From: Archilochus colubris
Lineage: Eukaryota > Chordata > Aves > Apodiformes > Trochilidae
Length of the DNA stretch: 64,000 nt
Assembly: GCA_023079485.1 (NCBI GenBank)
Contig: CM041091.1
Span: forward strand, 35,211,093 to 35,275,092
Reading direction: 5' to 3'
The first letter of the stretch is position 1. Every line of letters starts with the position of its first letter. This document shows positions 25,479 to 36,656 of the stretch, piece after piece. The notes below the pieces were generated by a model. It did no database searches. It had not been told where the DNA came from and was given only the letters and a program-made list of their open reading frames with translations. The position numbers were made by a program, and so were the translations under genes.

Positions 25479-28400
25479 TTGTAATTCTCTTTTATGTTTT
25501 GTTTTTAATAAAGACATCCTTGCTGCCCCTTGCTGCCTCGCTGAGGGTTCCCACACAAGCTCACAGGCAGGCCAGGTCTGAACTCTTGCTGGGAGGAGTT
25601 TTCTGGGGCTAGTCCAGCAGCTGCCATCTCCCCAGGGATGGTTCTGGTGGGTATTCTTCCAAGCATGTCACCCAGTGACACGGCATGGGATGTGGTGGGG
25701 AAACCCCTTCCACAGCACTCAACCCCTCGCCATGTGCATCTGCCCTCCCTTCATCTTCTGCAGTTCTCATCCCTCTCCCAAAGACTTCCCCATGGCTGCC
25801 CAGCCCCCTCCTATTAACAGGATTCAGCTAATTAGCTGGAAGCAGGACTGTTCTCCCTCAGCAACGTACAGGGGTTACTATTTTTATCTGACTCTGAATG
25901 TTTTTCAGTTCCTAGGGGATTAAGGTCATAGGGCACATATTTATTCAGACGTTGGAATTCTTACATTGTTTTTCCATTACTTGGCTGGGAAGGAGGAGCC
26001 TCAGCCTTTCGGATCCCTCTTCTTCCCCTCTGCTTGAGCCCTGGGTTGCCTGCTCACCGTCCTCCTTCCTCAGTGTGGGGAGCCAGCTCCTCTGAAACAG
26101 GAATGTTTTTCACTTTCACTAGTGATGTAGAGACAAGCTAACCAAATGTCTTATTTTTAAACACAAGTGGTGTCCAAGGGATTGCAGGAGCCGTGTAGTC
26201 ACTTCATTCAGTGCACTGTTGCTTATCTGCTATCAGGAGAGTTTATGCTAACTTGGTTTTGAGCCTATTACTTCCACATGTTGCTTGAAAACAATCATGC
26301 TGACTTGTAGAACAGTTTCGTTTTCCTTCAGAAGTATTCTGTATGGATACAACCCTAAAAAGCCACCATGACCTGAATTTACTGCTTCTTACAGTGTCTC
26401 AGTAATTCCAGTACTTTCAAGTGTAGCCTGGAAACATTCCCACTGCAAACGCATCCCTAACAACTGAATCACAGAGTGTGCAGTGACTTTGAGCTGGACT
26501 GCTGAATAAGAAATGTTTTCATCAGTAGTTTTAAAAGCAGGGGAAAAAACCAACTTCTTAAGAGGTGCCACAGTATGGGCACTAATATTTCAGGACTGAT
26601 TCCCTGTTGTGCTGTTACTGAGGGGATTAACTGTTGTCACTGAGTTTATTTATCTTGGTGGAATTGTCTTGTTGTGTGCAATGTTTTAACATCTATATGG
26701 TGTATGTTAGTACCCAGGACAGCAAGATTTGCTTTAGGAATGTACCTTCTGTAGAAGGACAGTGGAATTTGTGATAAGCCTCAGGTCCTGGAAGAATTTC
26801 TTTGAGATTCTCAAGCTGGTCCTCACAGTGATGCCTCCTGCTCTTAATGTAAAGCTTTATGCATATTACCATCTATTATAGCCAAAGGAGCAGAGCAGTG
26901 CTGGGGTGACCCCTGGGCTGGGCCATGGTTTGGACTTTATAATATGGCCTTGTCTGAGAATCTGAAACCTCACCTAGTTACAGCTTGATCTTCTGCTCTT
27001 CTAAGCTCATCTTCATCAGTGAAGTTATAAACTATGATCCCTTGCCTCCCATCTTCTCACATAGCAAAGCACAGAGGTCAGTGAGCTTTAAAGCCTGCAT
27101 CAGTTGAGTTCTGCTTCTAACTCATCCACACTGTGAAATATGCTACAAAATTAAAATGATTGGGCAAAAAAGGCAGAAAATGATGGTCCCCATTTAACAA
27201 TAACATTTCTATATAGAATTCCATAGTGTATTCAATCTATTTAATGAGTTTTCTAGATTAAGCTGAAGTCTAGGGAATTTTTATTATAATACCATATCCC
27301 ATAAAAATATCTATGGTCCTGTGAGAACAGACACAGTATTAATCTATTTCTTTAATGCTGGGTGATTAGGTAATAGACTTTTTGCAGCAATGATATTGAA
27401 AACTATTACTTCTTGTGTAATTCAGTTAAGAAAAAGTTCTTGTCCTCAACTCCTTGTCTGTCCCAGCCCCATAGCATGGTGGAAAAAAGGGTGTAAAGGC
27501 AATGGGCTGTGTAATCCATGGGGTGTGCACTACGTGAGGTCCTTGTTCGGCACTATGTCAGGACAGATGGTGTTTGTCTTTTTATACCAGCCCATGGGCG
27601 GATCACAGAGGCATGGAGAAGACCAGCATGCACATTGGCAGCCCCTTCTGTAACTGGCCCAGACCTCATGGCTTCCTCCAGCATCTCCTGCAGGAGCTGT
27701 GGGCAAGCTCATCCTGAGAACCCTCCATCCAGCTGATGCCAAAGCCCAAGGAGGAGGCACAGTCTGTCCCTCTGTCCTTACCACTACTCTGCAGTAATAC
27801 CCAGTGATTGAGGTTTGCTTAACAGATCTGGGCAAAAATGTTTTTCAAGAAAAATCTGGGTGTAGAAAAAGACCAGGATTTATTATGCTGGGGTACCTGA
27901 TAGTTCATCTTGGGCAGTGAAGGGTTAGGAGGCCTCCAGAGACAGCAGGATTGGCCTAATCACAGAGACACACACCCAAATTACATCATACTCCTTGCTT
28001 AAAAGAAATCTGATTCTGAGAAACATTAAGGGCCTTAAATTATAAATTAGTCTCTTCCCAGCCTTAGATCCCTCTATGAGCTGTTTGCTGTGAAACCAGC
28101 AAAGCTACAGTTACCAAGTGCTGGCCCACTGAGAAAATGCCTGGAGAAGGAGCTGGGGCAGCTCCATGGAGCTGTCTGGACCTCTGGGGTGCTGGGATCC
28201 CCAGTGGCACCATCTTCTGCCCTGGTTGCTCTGATTTGGGCTGGGCTGGGATCACCAGCGCTGCTGCTGCCACCGGGGCATGGCTCCTCACAGCATCAAA
28301 CAAAACACCCTGACAGCCCTCTGTGGGCACCCAGAAAAAATTCAATAATGTAAAATGACCAGGGGATGGGTAATCCTTCTTGTGATGAAAATTAATGACC

Positions 28401-29478
28401 CTCTGGGATGGGATTTTTTAAAATTTTTGTTATGTGATTGCTTAGTGTCAATCATTGATTCTCTCAGGCTGCCACCACTCAGCCCACAGCTCCTCTGAGC
28501 TTTGCTGGCTTTTTCTTTGGTTTTAGGGGAATATTTGTTCTACCAGCTGCAAATTGGCAGTCTAGTAAATACAAAGCATTCTATGCAATTGCATGTATTG
28601 CAGTACCTATTTTATGGGCATGTCCATTCTCAACAAGCTGTGATTTCTCCTCTTACTTCTTTCCACACTGATCTCATGATGCTGTGGTCTTTTGGATTCT
28701 TTTGTTACCAATTTATATGAAAATGAAGGACTGATATTGACCAGCAGATCTGCATGTTTTCTCATCATCCCCTAAGCCACTCTTTGAGAGCTGTTCAGTA
28801 GAATCCACTGAGTGTTCTCACCTTGTCTTTTGGAGCACCAGGTTAACAGGAAGCTGCCATGGTAGCTGCTGTATTTGTTGCCTTATTGGAATAAATTACC
28901 ACCCAAGCTATGTTTCAAGGGCATAAATAGATGGTGTTGCAGCTTTCCAGTGCAACAAGCCCAACCTTTCCCAATTCCTGTTGTTCAGAACATGGCTTCC
29001 TGCCCCAGCATTCAAACAATGCTGGGAATGGGGTGCGGGAATTCCCAGGGCACTGTCCTCCTACCTGGCTCCCCTTCCAAAGGGCCAGGACCAGGCAAAG
29101 CACAGCTGTCAGGGCCTCTTCCAGGCAGAGATAAGTGCCGATTCTAGAGGAAATACCACAAAACATAAAGTCTGTAGGATTTCTGAAGAAGTGCTTCTGA
29201 AGTATGACTGTTTATGAGCTGTACAGAAGTAAATATTTGGATGGCCCTTGGCACTGGGAGAGCAAACCAGATGGATCTATCCAGAGCTGAATCCTCATAA
29301 GGGGAAGAGCTATGGGAAGAGGATACATCTGAGAAATGCAAATAGGTAAAAGACTGTACAAAAAATATTCTGCAAAAAGGCTAAAAGCAGAAGTTGCAAA
29401 CTCAATTTGTGGAGAGGGCAGTTGTTTAGCTTCTACAGTAATACTCAGTTTGGCTTAATTTTAGCAAGGACAAAATTA

Positions 29479-29538
29479 TCTTTTAAGTTTGTTCTTTATT
29501 TGTTGAGTGACAAACACTAAAAGAACAAACTTGAAAGA
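29479..29538. other. 60-base hairpin with 19-bp stem (miRNA-precursor-like shape)
   Basis: TCTTTTAAGTTTGTTCTTT (29479-29497) pairs along its whole length with AAAGAACAAACTTGAAAGA (29520-29538): 18 Watson-Crick pairs and one G-T/G-U. Within the 22-base loop, TTTGT (29499-29503) pairs with ACAAA (29510-29514). Size and arm length are at the small end of animal pre-miRNAs, but the stem is nearly perfect and AT-rich, without the usual mismatches. It could also be the remnant of a small inverted-repeat transposon. I do not recognise it as a known miRNA. Confidence 0.5.
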
Positions 29539-32500
29539 AATCTAAGTTATTATAGGAATTCAGTTGTTTAATTTGGAAATGTGTGTGATACAACATTACC
29601 AAGTCACTCAGAGTTTAAAAAGCCACCAGATATTTATGCCAGCACTAATGCTGCTGTGAGAACACTAGTGGAATGCCTGAAAGGAAAAATGTCAGCATAA
29701 TGGCAGAGTTCAGCTTTAATGAACGGTGTAATTAGCCATCAGCCTAAAAGAATGTACATTAGGCTGCAGGTGACACAGCAATGGAGAAACCTCTGCCTGC
29801 AGCTCACAGCTGAGCCCCCAGCAGTGCTCACCCAACAAATGCTGTGCTGGAAATACATCTGGAGGGTCAAGACTGGGGAGAATGGGAGCAGCAGGGATGC
29901 AGAGGGGAGAAGGGACCCAACTGCAGTCTGAGAGCTGTGGGTCACAATGTGCAATGATTGAGCATAGTGATGGCCCAGGCTGAGTGGCAATGGATTTTGA
30001 TCACTTTTCTGTAGCTTCCAAAGTGACAAATATGTCCCCTGGTCACTATGTAAATACCATCAACACCCAAGTGCCAGAGGACAGGGTGCTGTGCAGTTGG
30101 ACTGGCCTCAGCTGGCACACAGTCAGGAGGGAAGGACTGGGGGGAGGCCAGGTTGATTAACTTCCTCTCCTGTTTATCAAATAAAGCCAGCACAGCTGAT
30201 CATGTCCATGGTGAACTAACAATTGTGCACATCTCCTCCTTCAGGATACTTTTGGCACAAGGTCGGTCAGCAGCTCTATGATGCTAAAAGGAGTCACTCC
30301 CCTGACATTGTACAGCTGTGCCTCTCTGAGAGATGTGGTTTGGTAGCTCTTTATTTTGGTCAGTTTGTCACATCAACATACAGATTTTCAACAGCTGTTT
30401 TGTTCAGCTCCAACACACTGCAGTGAAGCTGTTGTGGGAATGGCACCAGGGGGGCTGCCCCAGTACAGAGCCACCATGACACCACCCAGCACCCATGGGC
30501 ACAGCCCCCTGAGCCCACTGCCAGCACCAAACCACATCTATGCTCATCACACCCATCTTCCCCAAACAAGAGAGTATTAAAATAGAAAAATTCAGGTGGT
30601 TGCTTCTTCTGTTTTTTATAATTAACAGAAATGCATTTCTCTACATCTGAAGCATTTTCTATTTGCAGTTCCATTGAATAGGGACGGTTCCTATTTTATT
30701 TTTTCCTCAGAGAAATGTGCCTTTTCTGTCAGTTGCCCTGAAAAAGAGAGGCTCTGCTTTTGCAGAGCTCAACATGTATTTTTGCCATTGCACATGTAGC
30801 ATTTGAACTGGCTGTGTTCACCACAGACTCACCAAGCCTGACCTCACACCTTGAAGTGGAAAGGGGTGACAGGGCTATAGTATTACTCCTGGTTTATTTT
30901 TCCTGGACCAGTCCTAAAACAGCTGCACATGGCAGAACCTAGCGTGTGGTATGTGGGTCTTGAAGAGGCTGACACTGTTAACCCAGTGTGATAAGCAGAA
31001 AGCAAATACTAAGAAATAAAATATGCTCAGGAACACTCGCTATTTTAAAATTTTTCTTTCTGTGTTTTATTTTCAGTGTATATACTTTGATTACAAATAA
31101 CCTTTTTTCTTACAGAATGTTGGCGTACATATCTGAATCCCATATAAACCAGTTGATGCTAACTTTCATAGCAAAAAGATTTATTATTGCTTTCTAAACA
31201 TCCGCAAATCATTTTATGAATGTAAAAGGTGCTGCACAAAACCCAAACAGTGCTAAAGGGATAAATGTGAAACAAAAGTTGAAGTCTCTGGTTTATGCTA
31301 CTGTTTTCCTGTGGTACATGTTCTCACAAACATTGGAGCATTCAGTGATATTTTATAGAGAGCACTGGAATCTTGAAATAACACAGAGAAAACAGTGCAG
31401 GCAAGTGCTATTAAAGGAGCTGCTAAGTTTTATTTCCATGCCTAGTCCTGTTCTTTAAGATTCTTATGGCTGGTGGACTTTGTAACTGCACAGTGACAAA
31501 TACTGAGGTGGTGACAAAGGTGCAAACTTCACTCACAGCACTTTCCTCAGCGGTGCTGCTGAGCATCTTCTGCAGCTGAGCAGACATTTCTCACTGGCCA
31601 GCATCCACCCCTGAGCTGCAGAGGAGCAGCAGCAGAGGCTGAAGCTGTTAGCCTGCATATCCTTTCTGTTCTGATTTACTCCTACATCTCTGTGCTTAAC
31701 ATAAATTAAATAATGCTCTGCTCAATGCATAGGAGCATGTTCGTTGTCTTTGCTGCAAAACAATCTTCCTACAAAAACATGAGAGCAGCAACATTAAAAC
31801 CATTTCAGGTACACTGGAAAACATAATGGTGCACCTGGAAATTTTCTTAATTAACAAGTTCAGTAACCATGTTTCACACATTTATTTATTTCTATTGTTC
31901 TCATCTAAACATCAAAGATAGAAAAAATTGGTAGGAAAACATTGCAGCAGCTATAGACTATGAATTTTCATTGCAATGCACAAAATATCCCACAATGGAG
32001 AGTGATCCATTTCTGTTGAGATATATAACTGGAGGTGTATCCAGTTCAGAAGGATTTAAAATGAGTCAAAAGTAAGCAAAGGACATGTACCTCACATAGT
32101 GCTCTGCAGTCTGCAGGACCCAGCCTGAGCCACATTCATTAGCCAGGAGCACCTCGGGGTCTGCACATCTGGGGATTTCCACCAAGGGTTCCTGTGCCTC
32201 CAGGAACAAAGTACCTTCAGGGAGCAGCTGCTCATGGGACTCTTCCTCACTTCCAAAAGATCCAAAGTGTGAACTAAGAGGAGGTGGTGGAAACTCTGAG
32301 ATGGTTCCCTTCAAGTTGTGTTTTGCAGTCTACAAAGTACAAAATGGCCCATTTAATCAGCCTCTGGGATAGGCTTACCAAGCCCACTAAGACCCATCTC
32401 TGAGAAGAAGAGAGTCCATCCCCTAGGGTTATAAAAGAGCTTTCAGGCAGCAAAAGATTATATTGCATTTAAGGGTTTTAATCTAATATAGTTGAGGATT

Positions 32501-35204
32501 TTTGTTGTTTTTCCTGCCAGTATAGAAAGCTTTTCATAAAGATCTTTCTAATAAAAGCATAAGCCAATTAGTGAAGCCATGAAGACAGTGATGAAAATCA
32601 GTCAAATATGATTATAGAGGAATTGTATAACCAGAGGATGAGTGTTTCCTCCATTATCCTTTTGCAGTGGACAGGGAGTCCTTCCCACCAAGACTGAAAA
32701 TATTCAGACTACAGTGTCTGGGTTACAAGTGCTGGAAGCCCAGGAGTGGTCACAGAAAACGTTAGGCAGCCTTAGCTATTAGTGGTGTTTTCCTTTTAAT
32801 AACAACACAGATCAACCCAAATCAGCCTTCCATCTCTGTGCATGGGAGGAAGAGAAATGATCAGATCTGCACCTGCACCTTCAGCCAACTGGACTTGGCC
32901 CAGGGGTCAGAGCTGGGAACTCTGGAGCTGGAACCAGTGCTTGTGTGGACTCATCTGAAGGCACTGACAGCTCCTGCTCAATGGGCAGGATGCAAAGAGG
33001 CACTGTCACACTTATTCCTACTTCCCCATCACTGTACTGTAACATCTCCTCTTAAAAGTTATTCATTGCAATTGTGGGAGCAAAATTAAGCCTCATCAGC
33101 TCAACAGCACTCACTGTGGTTTAACATTCGTGTCAGATCTCACATAACAGACTTCAGCATGTTTTTACCTGCTACTCTTCCATCATTGACACTGGCAAAC
33201 TTTTATATTTGAACATAGATTTGCCCTTCCTGTTTTTTTCCCACATAGCACAGGTATAGATCTTGTTCATCTGATTTTACCAAGTATCATCTGTGCTCAA
33301 TTTACCTTTGCAAAATTAGCTCATGTCCCCTCTACACCACCCGTGCTCTGCAAAGGGGCTGGCAACGAGCATCTTCCATTAGTATTTGTACTGGGTTCCT
33401 ACAACTGAGTTTGGATGTACTGCTTCAAGCATTCCTTGCTTTTTTTTTTTCTTTTAATCAGGAACATGTATTAATAATGGCATATTGCTAGTTGGTGGGA
33501 CAAATTAATTCTGACCCTGGTGAAAATGGAAAAAACTGGCTGCAGTTTGGATGAAACAGTGTAGTCTGAGTTATGCATCTGCTGAAACACTGCTGTGGCT
33601 CTCTGATGGAGCTGCTGCAACCATGACTGAGACCAGGTGCACACTTGGCTCCAGGCTGTTTCCTGTCCCCTGTTCTGTCCTCCAGAGACCTGTGCCTTCT
33701 GCTTGGCTGGCAGCTCCACACACACCCCCACAGGTCTGAGATACCATTACACCTCAACTGATGTTCAGCAATTCTTGCTTTTGAAAATGGTTTTTATTAT
33801 AATCCCTTATTGGGAGACAGGAATTCTTTTGAAAATGCTTTCTATATGTTTCTCCATTTTATGTTGATGTTTTCCCATGTTTTATTCACCACTCTCCTTG
33901 GAGAGGGCCTGGGTTTCACAGACACTAGCTCAGCCATTGGTCAGTCATCGTTTTACTTCTATGCGGTTGCGACATTTTCATGCTGTAGTACTTCCCCTGC
34001 CAAAGAAATTGGCAAAATTCATCTGCCTAGTGATTGCCTGGGTTTTGTACAAGTAACTTCTTGTGGTCTGCAGCCACTTCCTATTCTCGTTTCCTGCTCT
34101 TGAACACTGCCAAACTTTTCACCTGGATGCCATATGGCTCAGGATGCCTTTCCAGCTGTGTGTAATTTGACACAGCTTCCTCCAGCATACTCTGACTTAG
34201 ATGTAATCACTCTGGGCTAAAATTTGTAAGGTTTGTGTGCCAAAAACACACACCACTGAATGTTTCCTCCCTCCTCTTTCTCTCACTCTATTTTATTTTT
34301 TCTCATGTGGGAACATGTCAAGATGTATCAGGACGGTATGTGTGATCAGCTCATCTGTGATACCTCTGATGCCTTCACCCAGGTAAGAGTACAGTGCCTA
34401 CAGTGAAACTTTATGCAATTGTTGTCTTGGGAACTGCACAAAATCTAAGAAGAAATTGTCCAGGATAGTACAGAGTATCTCTGGGCATGAACACACACTG
34501 CACTGCATTTGTATGCAGTGCAGAATGCCACAGCTCTTTGAGAGACTTTGAGGATTCATCCAGCTCAGTCTGGCTGGAAATGTCCACCTCCTGTTGCAGG
34601 TTGGTTGACCTGGTCCTTCACCCATGTTTATCTGTAGATGCAACACACTACTGTCACCTGGGGAATAGCACTATGGGACCATGAAGTCGATCCTTCCCCA
34701 GGCCAGTAGGATTTGACAGTATTTATTTTTACTAGAAAATAGTGAGAATAATTTTGTCTTTTTGACACTTCGTTGGAGCCTAAGCAGCAGGTATGGGAGG
34801 AACCAACCTGAACCGAGGGTTGGGGCTCTGGTCCCTGCATGCCCCTTCTACAGCCATGGGCTTAATCTCCCCTCCAGCTGCAGGCAGAGGCAGCCTGACT
34901 GCCCATAACAAGTAAAACATCCCTTGGATGCTCCTGGGTAAAAGAGGTGCAATGAAGTACGGTCAGCTTGTTTTCCATTAGGTTTACAGTTTGAATCTCT
35001 TTGGTGCTTTACTTCATGAGTTACTTTTTTAGGGGAGTGAAGTTGTCCTTATGTTGGTAGAAATTTCAGATATTTTTCCTTGGTATTCAGCTTAAAATTT
35101 CTAGTGTCATGATGGTATGAACAATAGTATAACTGAAGGCTGACTTTATTTAGCTTTTTTTAATTTCTTTTTCCTTAAAGCTGCGAAAATCCCGTAGCCT
35201 AGTA

Positions 35205-35460
35205 TCTTCCCTGACGTCAGCTGTATCACCTGGGTGTCAGTACCTTGTTTGCCTGACACCATCCTGCCTTGGAAACTGTCCGTCGCACCTGAAACCCCTT
35301 GACAGTAATCGTGAACAGCTGAGCTCGTTTGCCTGAGTAATTTGAGAGAGATTCGTTGGCTGACCAATAGCGCGCTTTACCAGTTGCAATGCAAAAGGTA
35401 ATAATTTTTGCATTAACCACACCTGAAGGCCTTTGTGGGAGATTTGGGGCTTTTTCGCGT
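35205..35460. promoter_or_regulatory. Upstream promoter-like element cluster
   Basis: A compact set of sites lies about 1 kb upstream of INPP5A exon 1. There is a perfect CREB/ATF palindrome CTGACGTCAG at 35211-35220, an E-box CACCTG at 35228-35233, an inverted repeat GGTGTCAG/CTGACACC at 35233-35260, and a CCAAT box (TGACCAATAG) at 35361-35370. An inverted repeat AATGCAAAA/TTTTGCATT follows at 35388-35414, with octamer-like half sites and a C/EBP-like TTGCAAT next to it, then an E2F-like TTTTTCGCG at 35451-35459. Local CpG content rises here compared with DNA further upstream. It could be a distal part of the INPP5A promoter, an alternative start, or a promoter of a divergent minus-strand RNA. 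Sites are seen; function is inferred. Confidence 0.45.
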
Positions 35461-36110
35461 CGGTGTGGTGTCTACTGATGTCTCAGTCCTCAGTGTTTTC
35501 CCTTCTCACCTCTACCACAGGGCGTGTCGCCCCCTGGGCACTCTTTGCTACCTCCACCTGTGCCACAGGATCCCAGATCTGCCTCTATATCTTGTTTTCC
35601 CCTCAGGTTGGTGTGAAGCTGTTTTGGGTTTACCGCTTTCTCTGAGGGGTGACTCCACTCCCTGTTCCCTCCACTCTGTACCCCTGGACACGTCTCCAGC
35701 CGGGACACCCGGTGACACTGTGACACCGCCTTCTTCCGCGGGTCTTGGTGTCATCAGCCACGATATACCGGTGGAGCTGGTGGCAGCCCCGCACCGACCG
35801 GCTGCTCGTCTCTGCAGGAGCCGCGGGGCCGCTACCCCCCCCCTGAGGGGGTCGGGCACCGGTCACTGCGCTGCCCCGCCGCTCGGCACGGGCCATCCCG
35901 GGACCCCTGCTCCGCCGGCTGAGACTCCGCCGGGGTCTTTTTCGGGTGCGGAGACCCCCGCGCCCCGGTGTAAGGTCCTTCGGAGCTTGCTGAGCCGCCG
36001 CCCGGGGCGGGCAGCCGGGGGTTTCCCCTTGGGGGGTGGGGGGAAAGCACTCCCCCTGCGCCCCATCTGGGAGGTGGCCCCCACCCCCGCCCCCCAGGGT
36101 GGCGTTGCCC

Positions 36111-36143
36111 TTTTAAGAGAGGCCCGGTACGGCCGTGACGTTA
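36111..36143 (+). promoter_or_regulatory. Candidate core promoter: TATA-like box and CRE-like site
   Basis: TTTTAAGA at 36111-36118 is the only AT-rich, TATA-like element in the island, and C-rich Sp1/KLF-type boxes lie just upstream. TGACGTTA at 36136-36143 differs from the CREB/ATF palindrome TGACGTCA by one base. If the box works as a TATA-like element, transcription would start around 36140-36150, giving a leader of roughly 430 bases. Island promoters often start at several places, so the exact start site is inference. Confidence 0.4.
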
Positions 36144-36270
36144 CGGGCGCAGAGCCCTGGCCCGTCCCGCCCGCCGCCGCCAGAGCCGGGAGCGGCGGCA
36201 GCGGCAGCAGCAGCGTAGAGCGCCCGGCCCCGCACCGCCCGGCCGCGCAGCCCCGCCCCGCCGACCTGCC

Positions 36271-36366
36271 ATGCGCCGCGGCCCGGCGCCAGCCTCCGCC
36301 GGCGGGAGCCGTCCCGGCAGCAGCGTGACCACGACGAGGGTGGCGGCAGAGGCGGGCGAGCTCTGA
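36271..36366 (+). other. Upstream ORF 1 in the INPP5A leader (31 codons)
   Basis: ATG at 36271 opens a frame of 31 codons ending in TGA at 36364-36366, about 210 bases before the INPP5A start. The context has G at -3 and C at +4, so it is of moderate strength. The encoded peptide begins MRRGPAPASAGG and is Ala/Gly/Arg-rich with no recognisable domain. If transcription starts upstream of 36271, this uORF would be scanned first and could lower translation of the main ORF. Whether it lies in the mRNA is inferred. Confidence 0.4.
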
Positions 36367-36416
36367 GAGCCGCGGCCCCGCAGCAGCTGCTGGGCGGCCG
36401 GCCCGCCGCGGCGCGG

Positions 36417-36473
36417 ATGTCTGCGGGCTGCCCGCGCCGGCAGGACTCGCCGCCGGCCGCCCGCCCGCGCTGA
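36417..36473 (+). other. Upstream ORF 2 in the INPP5A leader (18 codons)
   Basis: ATG at 36417 opens an 18-codon frame (starting MSAGCPRRQDS) closed by TGA at 36471-36473, about 100 bases before the main start. Context is weak (C at -3, T at +4), so leaky scanning past it is likely. It does not overlap the main ORF, so reinitiation is possible. It lies closer to exon 1 than uORF 1 and is therefore more likely to be in the mRNA. Confidence 0.45.
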
Positions 36474-36570
36474 CCGGGCGGGCCAGGCGCCCCGCTCCCC
36501 GCAGCGCCCCGCTCCCGCCCCCGGGCTCCCCGCAGCGCCGCCGGCCGCGTTCCGCGCTTCCGCCCGCCTG

Positions 36571-36582
36571 CCGCCATGGCGG
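36571..36582 (+). promoter_or_regulatory. Palindrome/YY1-like site over the INPP5A start codon
   Basis: CCGCCATGGCGG is a perfect 12-base palindrome centred on the ATG. CCGCCAT is also the core of the YY1 motif often found around the start codons of CpG-island genes. Its presence is certain; YY1 binding is inference. Confidence 0.35.
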
Positions 36583-36650
36583 TGAAGGGGGCCTCGGCTG
36601 GCGCCGGGGTGCTCCTGGTGACGGCCAACGTCGGCTCTCTCTTTGACGAC
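36576..36650 (+). CDS. INPP5A: INPP5A exon 1 coding part (inositol polyphosphate 5-phosphatase A, N-terminus)
   Basis: First coding exon of the type I inositol polyphosphate 5-phosphatase. In mammals this enzyme removes the 5-phosphate from Ins(1,4,5)P3 and Ins(1,3,4,5)P4 at the plasma membrane, to which it is anchored by a C-terminal prenylation motif, and so shuts off calcium release. The exon has 25 codons. A short variable start rich in Ala and Gly (residues 1-11) is followed by LLVTANVGSLFDD, which I recall as identical to the mammalian N-terminus. TANVG is the first strand and T-x-N-V motif of the 5-phosphatase domain. The start is chosen for its perfect Kozak context, GCCGCCATGG. The reading frame stays open past 36650, but similarity stops exactly at the GTAAGT donor, leaving a phase 0 junction. 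The next mammalian residues (PENLQ...) appear nowhere downstream, so exon 2 lies outside the window. The exon sits inside a strong CpG island. The identification is from memory of the protein, not a search, but the match is distinctive. Confidence 0.93.
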
Positions 36651-36656
36651 GTAAGT
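36651..36656 (+). other. INPP5A: Splice donor of INPP5A intron 1
   Basis: GTAAGT directly follows GAC GAC (Asp-Asp), a full consensus 5' splice site. Splicing here leaves the coding frame at phase 0. The position agrees with where similarity to the mammalian INPP5A N-terminus ends. Confidence 0.9.

Larger units (their letters stand above)
19185..35204. other. Intergenic DNA, no gene recognised
   Basis: About 16 kb with no supportable exon. The longest frame (plus 20044-20751) shows no recognisable domain. Contents noted: G10 run at 20580-20589, A15 at 21341-21355, A22 at 22461-22482, hairpins at 22562-22600, 25440-25478 and 29479-29538, and a 14-base palindrome AACTTTTAAAAGTT at 23437-23450. 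There is no CpG enrichment until about 35.2 kb. Confidence 0.6.
36145..36575 (+). other. INPP5A: Probable 5' untranslated leader of INPP5A
   Basis: Extremely GC-rich stretch between the inferred start region and the INPP5A ATG, with no acceptor-like pyrimidine tract breaking it, so it is probably continuous with exon 1. It contains two ATGs upstream of the real start, each opening a short frame closed before 36576 (listed separately). Strong secondary structure is expected from the composition. The 5' boundary is not determined by the sequence and could lie anywhere in the island. Confidence 0.5.

Noticed and set aside
35435..36328. Long plus-strand open frame (297 codons) through the CpG island
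   Set aside because: Composition is Pro/Ala/Gly/Arg-rich with no domain. GC-rich islands lack stop codons, and this frame differs from the INPP5A frame.
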